From the NCBI GenBank assembly GCA_020425485.1, contig JAGQRL010000040.1, positions 1-19,436 of the forward strand: 19,436 nt of DNA, read 5' to 3'. The stretch is from Rhodospirillaceae bacterium (lineage in GTDB: Bacteria > Pseudomonadota > Alphaproteobacteria > DSM-16000 > Inquilinaceae). Made by a program: the position numbers and the translations under genes. Positions 1 to 7,583 of this stretch are shown here, in pieces. Numbering within the stretch: the stretch's first letter is position 1; the number at the start of each line of letters is the position of its first letter. The notes below the pieces were generated by a model. It did no database searches. It had not been told where the DNA came from and worked only from the letters and a program-made list of their open reading frames with translations.

Positions 1-943
1 TATCGAAGGAGAGGATCTCGCAGAAAGTGTTGTAGCCGCCCATGGCGACCACGCCGATGGCGCGGTCCATCAGGTTTTCCAGGTGCGCGTCGAAGGTGAT
101 CAGCTCCACGTCGGGCAGTTCGGCGGCGCGCTGGGAGAACTCGGCTTGTAGCTCGCTCTGCATGAATGGCCCGGTGACGATGAGCGCCGGGTGGCCGGGG
201 CTGCCCAGCTCCTCGTAGACCCGGAGCACCCAGTCCACCAGCACATCGCCGTCGCCGCCGCCGCCGGTGGTGACCAGGATGAAGGGCCGGTCGAACGGGT
301 CCAGCGGGTTCCAGGCGGTGGTGATGGAGCGGCGCAGATAGCCGGTATAGGTGATCTTCTGGCGCACCGAACGGGGAATGGCGAGGCCGTGCAGGGGATC
401 GCAGATGTCCCGCGTGCCGTAGACCCAGATCTGGTCGTAGATCTGTTCCAGCGCCGGCATCACGTTCTTGCGCTCCCATTCCGGGGCCAGCGAGGCCGGC
501 TCGTCCATCACGTCGCGCAGGCCGAGCACGGTGGGCGTGCCGCGGGCGTGCAGCATCTCCAAGGTCGACCGCACCTCGCCGCGCAGGCCCAGCGGCTCCT
601 TGTCCACTAAGAACAGGTCGGGGTCGAAGATGTCGGCCGTGTGCTCGATGATCGAGGCGCGCATGGCCAGCGTGTCATCGGTGTTGATGTGCAGGTTCAG
701 CGGCACGTAGTCGCCGTTGCGCAGCTTGATGATGCCGGGAATGCGCACGAAGTCCACGCGGCTGCGGAAATCGAAGCTGCCGATGATCGGCGAACCGGAC
801 AGGATCAGCACCGAGGCGTTGGGCCGGCTTTCCACCAGGTGGTGGGCAATGGCACGGCAGCGGCGAAGGTGGCCGAGTCCGAAGGTATCGTGGCTGTAGA
901 TCAGCACGCGGGTGTGGTCGCGGGACATGGCCATACGGGGCAT
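1..943 (-). CDS. Predicted glycosyltransferase, COG4671-like (3' end outside window)
   Basis: The leftward reading frame is open to the window edge, so the C-terminus is missing. Near the N-terminus it has YSHDTFGLGHLRR (residues 16-28), the hallmark of the COG4671 predicted glycosyltransferases, which are distantly related to MurG-type GT-B enzymes. Further on are a glycine-rich VTTGGGGDGD, probably the nucleotide-sugar binding loop of the second Rossmann domain, and MGGYNTFCEILSFD at the edge, typical of the donor-binding region. Three in-frame ATGs lie close together (first bases 943, 934, 928); I chose the first, but none has a good ribosome binding site. An AAGGAG-like stretch near 996-1002 is too far upstream to serve them. 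The acceptor is unknown; members are often beside surface-polysaccharide genes, but that context is out of view. Family call is fairly secure, substrate is not. Confidence 0.85.
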   Translation of the reverse strand, partial: MPRMAMSRDHTRVLIYSHDTFGLGHLRRCRAIAHHLVESRPNASVLILSGSPIIGSFDFRSRVDFVRIPGIIKLRNGDYVPLNLHINTDDTLAMRASIIEHTADIFDPDLFLVDKEPLGLRGEVRSTLEMLHARGTPTVLGLRDVMDEPASLAPEWERKNVMPALEQIYDQIWVYGTRDICDPLHGLAIPRSVRQKITYTGYLRRSITTAWNPLDPFDRPFILVTTGGGGDGDVLVDWVLRVYEELGSPGHPALIVTGPFMQSELQAEFSQRAAELPDVELITFDAHLENLMDRAIGVVAMGGYNTFCEILSFD

Positions 944-1047
944 CCGTCGCCGATTGGAAGGCGGGCCGGACCATTGGCCGCACCCGGCGCCCGTTCTCCT
1001 TAACACGGAACAGCGATTGGCAACATGGTCCGCTGCGACGGCCCGGA

Positions 1048-2208
1048 TCACGGTGGCGTCAGCCTGAGAACCGCACCGTCGGCAGCGTCGGTGAGCACGT
1101 AGACCGAGCCGTCCGCTGCCACCCGCACATCGCGGATGCGTTCGCCAAGCTCGGTCAGCAGGTCCGTCTGCCCGGTGATGGCGCCGATGTCGTCGCGGAT
1201 CACCCGGCGCAGGTGCTGCCCGGCCAGCGCTCCCACCAGCAGATCGCCCTGCCAATCGGCGAACAGATCGCCCTGGTAGACCGCCAGGCCCGAGGGCGCG
1301 ATGGAGGGTGCCCAGTAGAGCACCGGCTGCTCGGTGCCGGGGTAGGTCTGGTAGGGCGAGATGAGGGTGCCGGAATAGTCGATCCCGTAGGTGGCGAGCG
1401 GCCAGCCGTAGTTGGCTCCGGCGTGGATCAGGTTGATTTCGTCGCCGCCGCGCGGCCCGTGCTCATGGGCGATGGGGCCGCCGGTCAGCGGATCCCAGGC
1501 GAGGCCCTGCACGTTGCGGTGGCCGCTGGTGTAGACGAAGGGCTGCACATGCTCGTGGCCGAAGAAGGGGTTGTCCTCCGGCATGCCGCCATCGGGGAAG
1601 AGGCGGACGATGGTGCCGAAATGGCTGTCGAGGCGCTGGGCCTCCTCGCGGTAGGCGTAGCCCTCGCCGTTGGCCACCAGCAGCGTGCCGTCCGGCAGGA
1701 AGGCGATGCGGCCGCCATAGTGGGCGGAGGTGGCGCGGTAGGGCTGGGCTTCGAAGATCACCTCGACGTCTTCCAGGGCGTCGCCGGCAAGCCGCGCGCG
1801 GGCGACGCGCAGCGTGTTTGCAGCCCCGCTGCCGTGGGCATAGGAGAGGTAGAGGACCTGGTTTTCGGTAAAGCCGGGGTCGAGCACCACGTCGAACAGG
1901 CCGGCCTGGCGGTTGGCCCACACCGCCGGCACGCCGCTGAGGGGGGCGGACACCGCGCCCTCGTGGATGCGGCGCAGGCGGCCGGGCCGTTCGGTCACCA
2001 GCAGGTCGCCATCGGGCAGAAAGGCGAGCGACCAGGGGTGCTCCAGCCCGCTGGCGACGGTGTCCACCTGCACCGCCTCGCGGGCGATCTCGCCCGGCGG
2101 CGGCGAGGCGAGCGCCGGCCCCTCGGTGCTTTGCGCCAGGGCCGTGCCCGGCAGCAGCAGGGCGAGGGCGGCCAAGGCGGCGCGGCAGCGGCGGGCGGGT
2201 AGCGGCAT
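1048..2208 (-). CDS. Secreted PQQ-dependent sugar dehydrogenase (GSDH / YliI-like)
   Basis: A 386-residue protein with a signal peptide (MPLPARRC, then an Ala/Leu-rich core to about residue 26, cleavage near ALA-QS). The mature part is a beta-propeller of the glucose/sorbosone dehydrogenase family (PF07995), like soluble aldose sugar dehydrogenase YliI. Family motifs seen: GLEHPWSLAFLPDG (54-67), HYGGRIAFLPDG (163-174), SGHRNVQGLAWDP (228-240), HEHGPRGGDEIN (248-259) and GANYGWP (264-270). The first His and the SGHRN region are expected to contact PQQ. It would oxidise aldoses in the periplasm; the electron acceptor is not encoded here. The frame is open further upstream, but the ATG at 2208 starts the signal peptide and has GAGGAC just before it. 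It is divergent from a small membrane protein. Sugar specificity cannot be read from sequence. Confidence 0.92.
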   Translation of the reverse strand: MPLPARRCRAALAALALLLPGTALAQSTEGPALASPPPGEIAREAVQVDTVASGLEHPWSLAFLPDGDLLVTERPGRLRRIHEGAVSAPLSGVPAVWANRQAGLFDVVLDPGFTENQVLYLSYAHGSGAANTLRVARARLAGDALEDVEVIFEAQPYRATSAHYGGRIAFLPDGTLLVANGEGYAYREEAQRLDSHFGTIVRLFPDGGMPEDNPFFGHEHVQPFVYTSGHRNVQGLAWDPLTGGPIAHEHGPRGGDEINLIHAGANYGWPLATYGIDYSGTLISPYQTYPGTEQPVLYWAPSIAPSGLAVYQGDLFADWQGDLLVGALAGQHLRRVIRDDIGAITGQTDLLTELGERIRDVRVAADGSVYVLTDAADGAVLRLTPP

Positions 2209-2299
2209 GGGCCTGTCCTCGATGGTTCGCCGGGCACCGGACCCTAGTCTTGCCGACCCCGCGCTGCCATGTGACGAAGGGGCCAAGGTTTCAGAGGCA

Positions 2300-2758
2300 A
2301 TGGGCGAAAGCACGGCAGCAATGACGCGGATGGCCCGCATCTCCGCAGCCTTCCTCAGCGCCCTGGCGGTGGCCACGGTGCTGGCGTCGGCCGCGCAGAC
2401 CCAGATGGTGCTGGCGGGGCTGCAGGCCCTGGGCGCGCCGATGCCGCTGGATGTGCGGCTCAGCGCCACGCTGCACGACATCGCCGGGCTGGGGCCGGCC
2501 TATGGGGCGGTGCTGTGCCTCGCGCTGGGGCTCGCCCTGCCGGTGGGGGCGCTGGGCAAGCGGCTGCTGCCGGCCCTGGCCCCCATCGCCTATCCGCTGG
2601 CGGGCGCGGCCGGCGTGGCCGCAGCCCTGCTGCTGATGCCGGTCGCCGTCGGAATGATGCCGATCTCCGGCGCCCGCGCACCGCTCGGCTTCGCCCTGCA
2701 ATGCCTGGCGGGTGCGGTGGGGGGTTGGGTGTTTGCCACCGTGTTCAGGCGACTGTGA
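2300..2758 (+). CDS. Small four-helix membrane protein of unknown function
   Basis: About 152 residues, nearly all hydrophobic, with four predicted membrane helices at roughly residues 12-30, 63-86, 91-119 and 127-149 and few charged residues. I do not recognise the family. The frame is open upstream through 1913, but that part is antisense to the sugar dehydrogenase and looks like a shadow. Candidate ATGs are at 2300 (AGAGG only two bases away), 2321 and 2330; the choice is uncertain. It is divergent from the sugar dehydrogenase with about 90 bases between starts, so the two may share a control region, and its 3' end faces the C92-type hydrolase. A structural or partner role with the dehydrogenase is possible but not shown. 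Confidence 0.65.
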   Translation: MGESTAAMTRMARISAAFLSALAVATVLASAAQTQMVLAGLQALGAPMPLDVRLSATLHDIAGLGPAYGAVLCLALGLALPVGALGKRLLPALAPIAYPLAGAAGVAAALLLMPVAVGMMPISGARAPLGFALQCLAGAVGGWVFATVFRRL

Positions 2759-2804
2759 TCCGACGTCTCGGGAGCGGCCCGTATCCGCTGGCGTGCGCCC
2801 CCGA

Positions 2805-3383
2805 TCAGCCGAGTTCCAGCTCTCCCATGTAGGTGAGCTTGGTGTGTTTAAGGTTGTCGGGGCTGAATTCGCTCGGGTTGCCATCGAACACGGTCAGCCC
2901 CGCATCCTGGTAAGCGGCGACCACCAGCTCTGAGCAGAAGAATTTCTCCCGGTCGCCTGCAAATACGTTGTGCATCTTAAAGATGAAGACTGCAATAGGC
3001 AGGGCGCGAACTATTGGATGCGACATCAAAAGAAAAGGCGTAATTGCCAGCCGCTCTGGATCTGCCGCGCCGATGGCTTCAAAGGCATCGTATTTCTTGC
3101 CGATCTGTGCTTTGGCGTAGGCGACGGCGGCCTTTAGGCTTTCTTCCTTGGCTCCGCCCAGTCTGTACACTTTGGCTAAGGTTACCGTCGTCAGCACAGA
3201 TTCAAGGGATTGCTCCCTCACGCCTTCGGACACGGCGTGGATCACGCTGCCGGAGCCGGCATAGAGCATTGCGTGGCTGACATCGGAAGCTGTGCCCAGT
3301 CGGATGACCTTGGAGCCGATACCGTTGCCGGCAGTGAGGATGATGTCTCCTAGCTGCAACTGAGAACTCTTGAGCTTCGCCAA
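2805..3383 (-). CDS. YiiX/YebB-like permuted papain-fold cysteine hydrolase (C92-type)
   Basis: A 192-residue protein with the circularly permuted NlpC/P60-like layout of the YaeF/YiiX (C92) family. GDIILTAG lies near the N-terminus, the expected catalytic His is in SHAMLYAG (H37), and the Cys comes late in FFCSELVVAAY (C150), the reverse of the usual order. Such enzymes are predicted amidases, thioesterases or lipid-acting hydrolases. No signal peptide is visible, but there is a hydrophobic stretch at about 113-136. The start codon is TTG at 3383; GGAG at 3392-3395 sits eight bases before it and a sigma-70-like promoter lies upstream. The gene is visibly richer in A/T than its neighbours and uses codons such as TTA, ATA and AAA that are rare around it, suggesting recent transfer. 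Substrate unknown. Confidence 0.85.
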   Translation of the reverse strand: MAKLKSSQLQLGDIILTAGNGIGSKVIRLGTASDVSHAMLYAGSGSVIHAVSEGVREQSLESVLTTVTLAKVYRLGGAKEESLKAAVAYAKAQIGKKYDAFEAIGAADPERLAITPFLLMSHPIVRALPIAVFIFKMHNVFAGDREKFFCSELVVAAYQDAGLTVFDGNPSEFSPDNLKHTKLTYMGELELG

Positions 3384-3419
3384 TGATCGAACTCCGACGC
3401 TGGAGGCATGGAATATCTA

Positions 3420-3448
3420 TTTATAGGTTAGATGCACGCTGCCTCCAA
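3420..3448 (-). promoter_or_regulatory. Sigma-70-like promoter for the C92-type hydrolase
   Basis: On the minus strand TTGGAG (3443-3448) is followed after exactly 17 bases by TATAAA (3420-3425). Transcription would start near 3412, about 30 bases before the TTG start at 3383, leaving room for the GGAG site. It is the best promoter match I found in the window, and it lies in an AT-rich patch between uvrC and the hydrolase. Confidence 0.6.
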
Positions 3449-3518
3449 TTGCCATCATGGTGCGTCGAGGGTGGTGCTGAAATGAAGGTCGCGGTCCGGC
3501 GGCGCCGAAGTCCACCGC

Positions 3519-5438
3519 TCACCCATGCGTGCGGAAATGCGCGTGGATGGCTTCCGCCACGGTGCGGCTGATGCCGTCCACCGCCTGCAAGTCCTCCACG
3601 CTGGCGGCACTGACGGCCTTGGCTGAGCCGAAATGGTGCAGCAGCGCCTTCTTGCGCTTCGGCCCGATGCCGGGGATGTCGTCGATGGGCGTGGCGCCGA
3701 TCTGCTTGGTGCGCTTGGCCCGGTGGGCGCCGATGGCAAAGCGGTGGGCCTCGTCGCGCAGCCGTTGCAGGAAATAGAGCACCGGGTCCTTGGGCTCGAA
3801 GCTTTTGGGTGCCTCGCCCGGCAGGAAGAAGCGCTCGCGCCCGGCATCGCGGTCCGGCCCCTTGGCGATGCCCACCACCGCCACGTCGTCGATGCCGAGA
3901 TCGGCCATCACCTCGGTGGCGACGCCGAGCTGGCCCTTGCCGCCATCCACCAGCACCAGGTCGGGCCAGGTGCCCTGGGCGCGGTCGGGATCTTCCTTCA
4001 GCGCCCGTGTGAAGCGCCGGGTCAGCACCTCGCGCATCATGGCGTAGTCATCGCCTGGCGCCACTTTCCCCTTGATGGAGAACTTGCGGTAGGCGGACTT
4101 CACGAAGCCTTCCGGCCCGGCCACAATCATCGCCCCGCCGGCATGGGTGCCGGAGATGTGGGAGTTGTCGTACACCTCCACCCGCTGCGGTGCTTCCGCC
4201 AGCCCGAAGGCCGCCGCCACGCCGGCCAGCAGCTTGCCCTGGGCGGTGCGTTCGGCCAGCCGCCGGCCCAGCGCCTCGCGTGCGTTGTTGAGCGCGTGGT
4301 CGATCAGCGCCTTCTTGTCGCCGCGCTGGGGCACCGCCAGCGTGACCTTGCGCTCCGCCTTCACCGACAGCGCTTCGGCCAGCAGCGCGTCCTCCTCCAC
4401 CGGTTCGGACAGCAAGATCAGCGGCGGCGGCGCCTTGTCGTCGTAGAACTGGGCGGCGAAGGCGGCCAGCACCTCGGCGGACCCGGCCTCCTTGTCGTGG
4501 CTGGGGAAGTAGGCGCGCGTGCCGTAGTTGCGCCCGCCGCGGAAGAAGTACACTTGCACGCAGCTCTGCCCGCCGGCCTGGTGCACCGCCAGCGCGTCGG
4601 CATCGCCGATGCCCTGCACGTTAATATCCTGGTGGGCGTGGATGGCGGCCAGCGCGCGCACCCGGTCGCGCCAGCGGGCCGCGGCCTCGAACTCCAGCTT
4701 TCCGGCGGCCTCCGTCATCGCCGCGGCGAAGCGCTCCTGCACCTCGGTGGAGCGGCCGGCGAGGAAGGCCGCCGCCTGGGCCACCTGCTCGGCATATTGC
4801 GCTTCGTCCACATAGCCCACGCACGGCGCCGTGCAGCGCTTGATCTGGTATTGCAGGCAGGGCCGCGTGCGCTGGGAGAACACGCCGTCGGCACAGTTGC
4901 GCAGCAGGAAGGCGCGCTGCAGCGCCGTGATGGTGCGGTTGACGGCACCGGCCGAGGCGAAGGGGCCGAAATACTTTCCTGGCTTACTTTCCGCACCGCG
5001 GTGCTTGGTGATGCGGGGAAACGGGTGATCTTCGGCAATCAGGATCTGCGGGAAGGTCTTGTCGTCGCGCAGCAGCACGTTGTAGCGCGGCTTCAGGCGC
5101 TTGATGAGGTTGGACTCCAGCAGCAGCGCTTCCACCTCCGAGCGCGTGACCACGAACTCCATCTCCGCGGTTTCGGCGATCATGCGCAGCAGGCGGGCGG
5201 GGTGGCGGCCGGTCTGCACATAGGCGGCAACCCGCTTTTTCAGCGAGCGCGCCTTGCCGACGTAAAGCGCCTGACCGTCCGCACCGAGCATGCGGTAGAC
5301 CCCCGGCGCATTGGGCAGGGTGCGCAGGTGCGACTCGATCACCGCCACGCCGTCGGCAATGCTGCGGCGCACCCGTCGCCCCTCCGCCGGCGCTGCGGCG
5401 TTGGGGGGATCGCTGGTCACCGGTGTGTCATTAACCAT
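3519..5438 (-). CDS. uvrC: Excinuclease ABC subunit UvrC
   Basis: UvrC makes both incisions in nucleotide excision repair after UvrA/UvrB find the lesion. The protein is 639 residues. The N-terminal GIY-YIG nuclease shows GVY (46-48), YVGKA (59-63) and the ALLLESNLIK segment (104-113). Four cysteines at 182, 194, 202 and 206 match the cysteine-rich region of UvrC proteins. A UVR (UvrB-binding) motif follows at about 226-261 (KLEFEAAARWRDR). The second nuclease, RNase H-like, has YDNSHISGTHAGG and LVLVDGGKGQ. The C-terminus (585-639) is a double helix-hairpin-helix starting IDDIPGIGPKRKKALL. The ATG at 5438 gives the usual family length; the open frame further upstream has no similarity. No clear Shine-Dalgarno is present. 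The usual pgsA neighbour does not follow; a C92 hydrolase does. Confidence 0.98.
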   Translation of the reverse strand: MVNDTPVTSDPPNAAAPAEGRRVRRSIADGVAVIESHLRTLPNAPGVYRMLGADGQALYVGKARSLKKRVAAYVQTGRHPARLLRMIAETAEMEFVVTRSEVEALLLESNLIKRLKPRYNVLLRDDKTFPQILIAEDHPFPRITKHRGAESKPGKYFGPFASAGAVNRTITALQRAFLLRNCADGVFSQRTRPCLQYQIKRCTAPCVGYVDEAQYAEQVAQAAAFLAGRSTEVQERFAAAMTEAAGKLEFEAAARWRDRVRALAAIHAHQDINVQGIGDADALAVHQAGGQSCVQVYFFRGGRNYGTRAYFPSHDKEAGSAEVLAAFAAQFYDDKAPPPLILLSEPVEEDALLAEALSVKAERKVTLAVPQRGDKKALIDHALNNAREALGRRLAERTAQGKLLAGVAAAFGLAEAPQRVEVYDNSHISGTHAGGAMIVAGPEGFVKSAYRKFSIKGKVAPGDDYAMMREVLTRRFTRALKEDPDRAQGTWPDLVLVDGGKGQLGVATEVMADLGIDDVAVVGIAKGPDRDAGRERFFLPGEAPKSFEPKDPVLYFLQRLRDEAHRFAIGAHRAKRTKQIGATPIDDIPGIGPKRKKALLHHFGSAKAVSAASVEDLQAVDGISRTVAEAIHAHFRTHG

Positions 5439-5480
5439 TGGGCGGCGGCGTAAGTGACGAGAAAATATGACGCTTCGGTG

Positions 5481-5515
5481 ATATCCACGATTCCTGTGGA
5501 TAACTCTGTCGACAA
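5481..5515. promoter_or_regulatory. DnaA-box-like cluster upstream of uvrC
   Basis: TGTGGATAA (5495-5503) is a perfect reverse copy of the DnaA box TTATCCACA. It is flanked by two seven-of-nine matches, ATATCCACG (5481-5489) and TGTCGACAA (5507-5515). A further eight-of-nine match, TGTGCACAA, lies at 5694-5702. The cluster is 43-77 bases upstream of the uvrC start, so DnaA could regulate uvrC. The usual alphaproteobacterial origin neighbours are absent, so I do not call this oriC. Confidence 0.35.
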
Positions 5516-5876
5516 CTTGAGGGACAAACGCCGTCGGCCGGGGATTCCGGCGGGCGGGCACGCGTTGCCTGTTTTTTGGGCGACCCAATAACCCACTGAA
5601 AGCCTATACTTTTTCAAATCAATTTCGTTGACGGGGTGCCGTGCAGCACGGATTTCTCCTTGACATATGGGTGCCACTTCAGACTCGCGGCACTGTGCAC
5701 AACTCGCCTGCATGCAGGGGTGATCGGCCGCGCTTTCAAGCCGCTTCCTGAAATTCCCGGCCAAAGGATTGAGATATCTTCGACACTGTTGCGATTCCAT
5801 GTCGCACGGACAACGCGGATCCGGCGCCTGGGCTGCACCTGATGGTTGTGGCGGCATCGGCTGCTCCGCGACACCC

Positions 5877-5916
5877 TGTCGCCCCGCCCGTTGCCCCGCC
5901 CGTTGCCCCGGCGACA
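5877..5916. repeat. 12-bp tandem repeat inside a short inverted repeat
   Basis: The unit GCCCCGCCCGTT occurs twice in tandem (5881-5892, 5893-5904) and then starts a third time (GCCCCG). The block is bracketed by TGTCGCC (5877-5883) and its complement GGCGACA (5910-5916). It lies about 85 bases beyond the stop codon of the secreted protein that ends at 5999. No function is evident. Confidence 0.6.
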
Positions 5917-5998
5917 GCCCCGCCGGACGGCTGCGAATCCTACCCGCAGCCCACGGCGCCGTCCACGCGATGCATGCCGTAGCAGCTACCGTCGCCGG

Positions 5999-7495
5999 CT
6001 AGGGGTAGCGCAGCCCGAGCAGCGGGCGCAGGTCGGTGTCATTGATCCCCATGGAGCCGTTGGCATCGCCGTAGAGCGAGAAGTCCAGCACCGGCAGCCC
6101 ATCCGGCCCCGGCTCGCCCGGCCGGCCCACCTCCGCCATGAAGCGCAGCACCGAGCGCATCTCCGCCGGTGCGCCCGACGATTCGGCGGCCGCAATCAGC
6201 CCGTCGAGCCCGGCCATCTCCACCTCCGCCGACCACACCGAGCCGAAGGCCGACAGGGGATCGATGCGGCCTTCGCCGGACGCCGCGACGCGGAACCCGT
6301 CGGCAACATAGGTCAGGTCGTCCAGCACGAGATGGAGGTCGCTGCGCGCCAGCAGCCACAGCACCTGCATGGCCATCACCCCGCCGGCGGCGTCCAGCTC
6401 CTGCGGCCCGTTGGTGAGCGTGCTGCCGACACTGGTGAGGATGGCGCCCACCGGGGCGTCGGTCCAGGCGGCCGACAGGCTGGCTTCGCGGGCGACGAAG
6501 GGGGCCGCATCCTCAGGCGGCGGGTTGTCCACCGCGGAGAAGTCCAGGCCATTGGCATCGAAGGTGATGCGGATTTCGGTCGCCGGTTCCAGCAGCCCGT
6601 CCATCACCAGCGTGCCGGCCATGGAGCCCGTGGGCACCTGGCCCATTTCGCCGCCGGTCATCCCCTCCAGGCGGAAGCCGAACTCCGCACGCTCGGCGAT
6701 GTGCGCCAGATCGGTGCAGATGCGGCCCATCAGGGTGCGCAGGGCGGCATCGGTCTGCGGCGGTTCGCCGGGCAGGCCGAGCGGCGAGGTGCCGAAGTCG
6801 CGGCGGAAGTTGATGTCGATGCTGGGGTCGTAGCCGTCCGCCTCCATGTGGAATTCCAGGACGTCGGCGGCGAACATGACGATGCCGGCGACCCGCATTT
6901 CCATCGGCCCGATCTCCACGGCCGCCCACAGCCGGCCCGGTGCGGTGACCGGCATCTCCAGATCGGCGGCGACGCGGTCGATGGTGAACTGCATCAGGCC
7001 GTCGTTGCTGGTCAGCGCCAGGCTCTCGATGTCCGCGTGCAGGTCGAAGATGCGCCGCGCCTGTAGCGCCCACAGCCCCTGCACCTGCATGCGGCCGGTC
7101 GTCAGGCTGGCGTCGTGGCGGCCGTCTGCGGTGTAGGTTTCCGCCAGCGGCGTGCCGGTGGTGACCTTGAAGCGGACGGTGTTGTCCTCAAGCGCGGTCA
7201 TTTCCACCGTCAGGTCGGCCAGGTCCACCCTGAGCGGGGGCTCGCCGACGGTGAAGCTGGGGTCGAGCACGCGCACCACGGCGCCGCGCTCGGTTTCCAG
7301 CACCTCCAGGTCGCGCCAGACGATGCCGAGATGGTCGAGGATGGCGCTCGCCTCGCTGCGCACCTCCGCCGGTTCCAGCACCGGCTGGGCGGCCGCCGGG
7401 GTGGCGGCCGCAGCCAGGCCGAGCCCGCCGGCCAATGCCAGCCAGATGCGCAGCCAGCCCGCACGGCCGATGTGCCGGATGATCCCTGTCGCCAT
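5999..7495 (-). CDS. Secreted protein of unknown function, about 498 residues
   Basis: A signal peptide is clear: a basic start, hydrophobic core at about 14-30 and a likely cleavage after AAA (36|37). The mature protein is acidic and dominated by alternating short beta-like segments (for example LRVDLADLTVEMTAL and VMFAADVLEFHMEADG), suggesting a long beta-rich periplasmic or membrane-associated domain like those of DUF945/DUF2125-type proteins; that resemblance is only impressionistic. No catalytic motif is visible. The ATG at 7495 has a strong GAGGAGG site six bases upstream. It lies 88 bases downstream of aspartate aminotransferase on the same strand, separated by a stable hairpin, so it may be co-transcribed at reduced level. 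I do not recognise the family. Confidence 0.8.
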   Translation of the reverse strand: MATGIIRHIGRAGWLRIWLALAGGLGLAAAATPAAAQPVLEPAEVRSEASAILDHLGIVWRDLEVLETERGAVVRVLDPSFTVGEPPLRVDLADLTVEMTALEDNTVRFKVTTGTPLAETYTADGRHDASLTTGRMQVQGLWALQARRIFDLHADIESLALTSNDGLMQFTIDRVAADLEMPVTAPGRLWAAVEIGPMEMRVAGIVMFAADVLEFHMEADGYDPSIDINFRRDFGTSPLGLPGEPPQTDAALRTLMGRICTDLAHIAERAEFGFRLEGMTGGEMGQVPTGSMAGTLVMDGLLEPATEIRITFDANGLDFSAVDNPPPEDAAPFVAREASLSAAWTDAPVGAILTSVGSTLTNGPQELDAAGGVMAMQVLWLLARSDLHLVLDDLTYVADGFRVAASGEGRIDPLSAFGSVWSAEVEMAGLDGLIAAAESSGAPAEMRSVLRFMAEVGRPGEPGPDGLPVLDFSLYGDANGSMGINDTDLRPLLGLRYP

Positions 7496-7520
7496 GGTCT
7501 GCCTCCTCGCTCGCCGGTCC

Positions 7521-7553
7521 GGTTCGCTGTTTCGGCTCAGCCGACAGCGAACC
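7521..7553 (-). terminator. Hairpin after aspartate aminotransferase, no U-tract
   Basis: GGTTCGCTGT (7521-7530) pairs perfectly with ACAGCGAACC (7544-7553). Inside, CGGC-TCA-GCCG (7533-7543) continues the stem beyond a two-base bulge, about 14 pairs in all. It starts 31 bases after the aminotransferase stop codon. Without a T-run it is more likely an mRNA 3'-end or processing hairpin than an intrinsic terminator. Confidence 0.4.
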
Positions 7554-7583
7554 AGATCAGCGTGGCGAGGATGGGGCGGACCT

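Larger units (their letters stand above)
5439..5998. other. 560-base gene-free region upstream of uvrC
   Basis: No reading frame here has recognisable protein features. The half nearer uvrC is richer in A/T than the surroundings and holds DnaA-box-like nonamers, a TTGGG-CGA-CCCAA palindrome (5576-5588) and a CCGTGC-A-GCACGG palindrome (5639-5651). The far half is GC-rich with a short tandem repeat. On the minus strand a weak promoter-like pair, TCAACG (5626-5631) and TATAGG (5603-5608) spaced 17, could serve uvrC. Neither palindrome is followed by a T-run, so I do not call terminators. An unrecognised small RNA remains possible. Confidence 0.5.

Noticed and set aside
675..983. A GTG-started leftward frame following an AAGGAG site
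   Set aside because: The site is well placed, but the translation is Arg/Pro-rich with no features and overlaps the glycosyltransferase frame, which has clear family motifs.
3633..5453. A 606-codon rightward open frame opposite uvrC
   Set aside because: It is the antisense shadow of uvrC in a GC-rich genome: His/Arg/Gly/Gln-rich, no domain, while the opposite strand encodes every UvrC motif.
5439..5588. N-terminal extension of uvrC to 5588
   Set aside because: The extra 50 residues are basic and unlike any UvrC; the ATG at 5438 gives normal length.
5576..5588. TTGGG-CGA-CCCAA next to a T-run as an intrinsic terminator
   Set aside because: The T-run precedes the stem on the plus strand and is an A-run after it on the minus strand, so neither direction has the stem-then-U order.
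5481..5702. Chromosomal origin of replication
   Set aside because: Only one perfect DnaA box and none of the usual alphaproteobacterial origin neighbours (hemE, parAB, gidAB, dnaA); kept as a DnaA-box cluster only.
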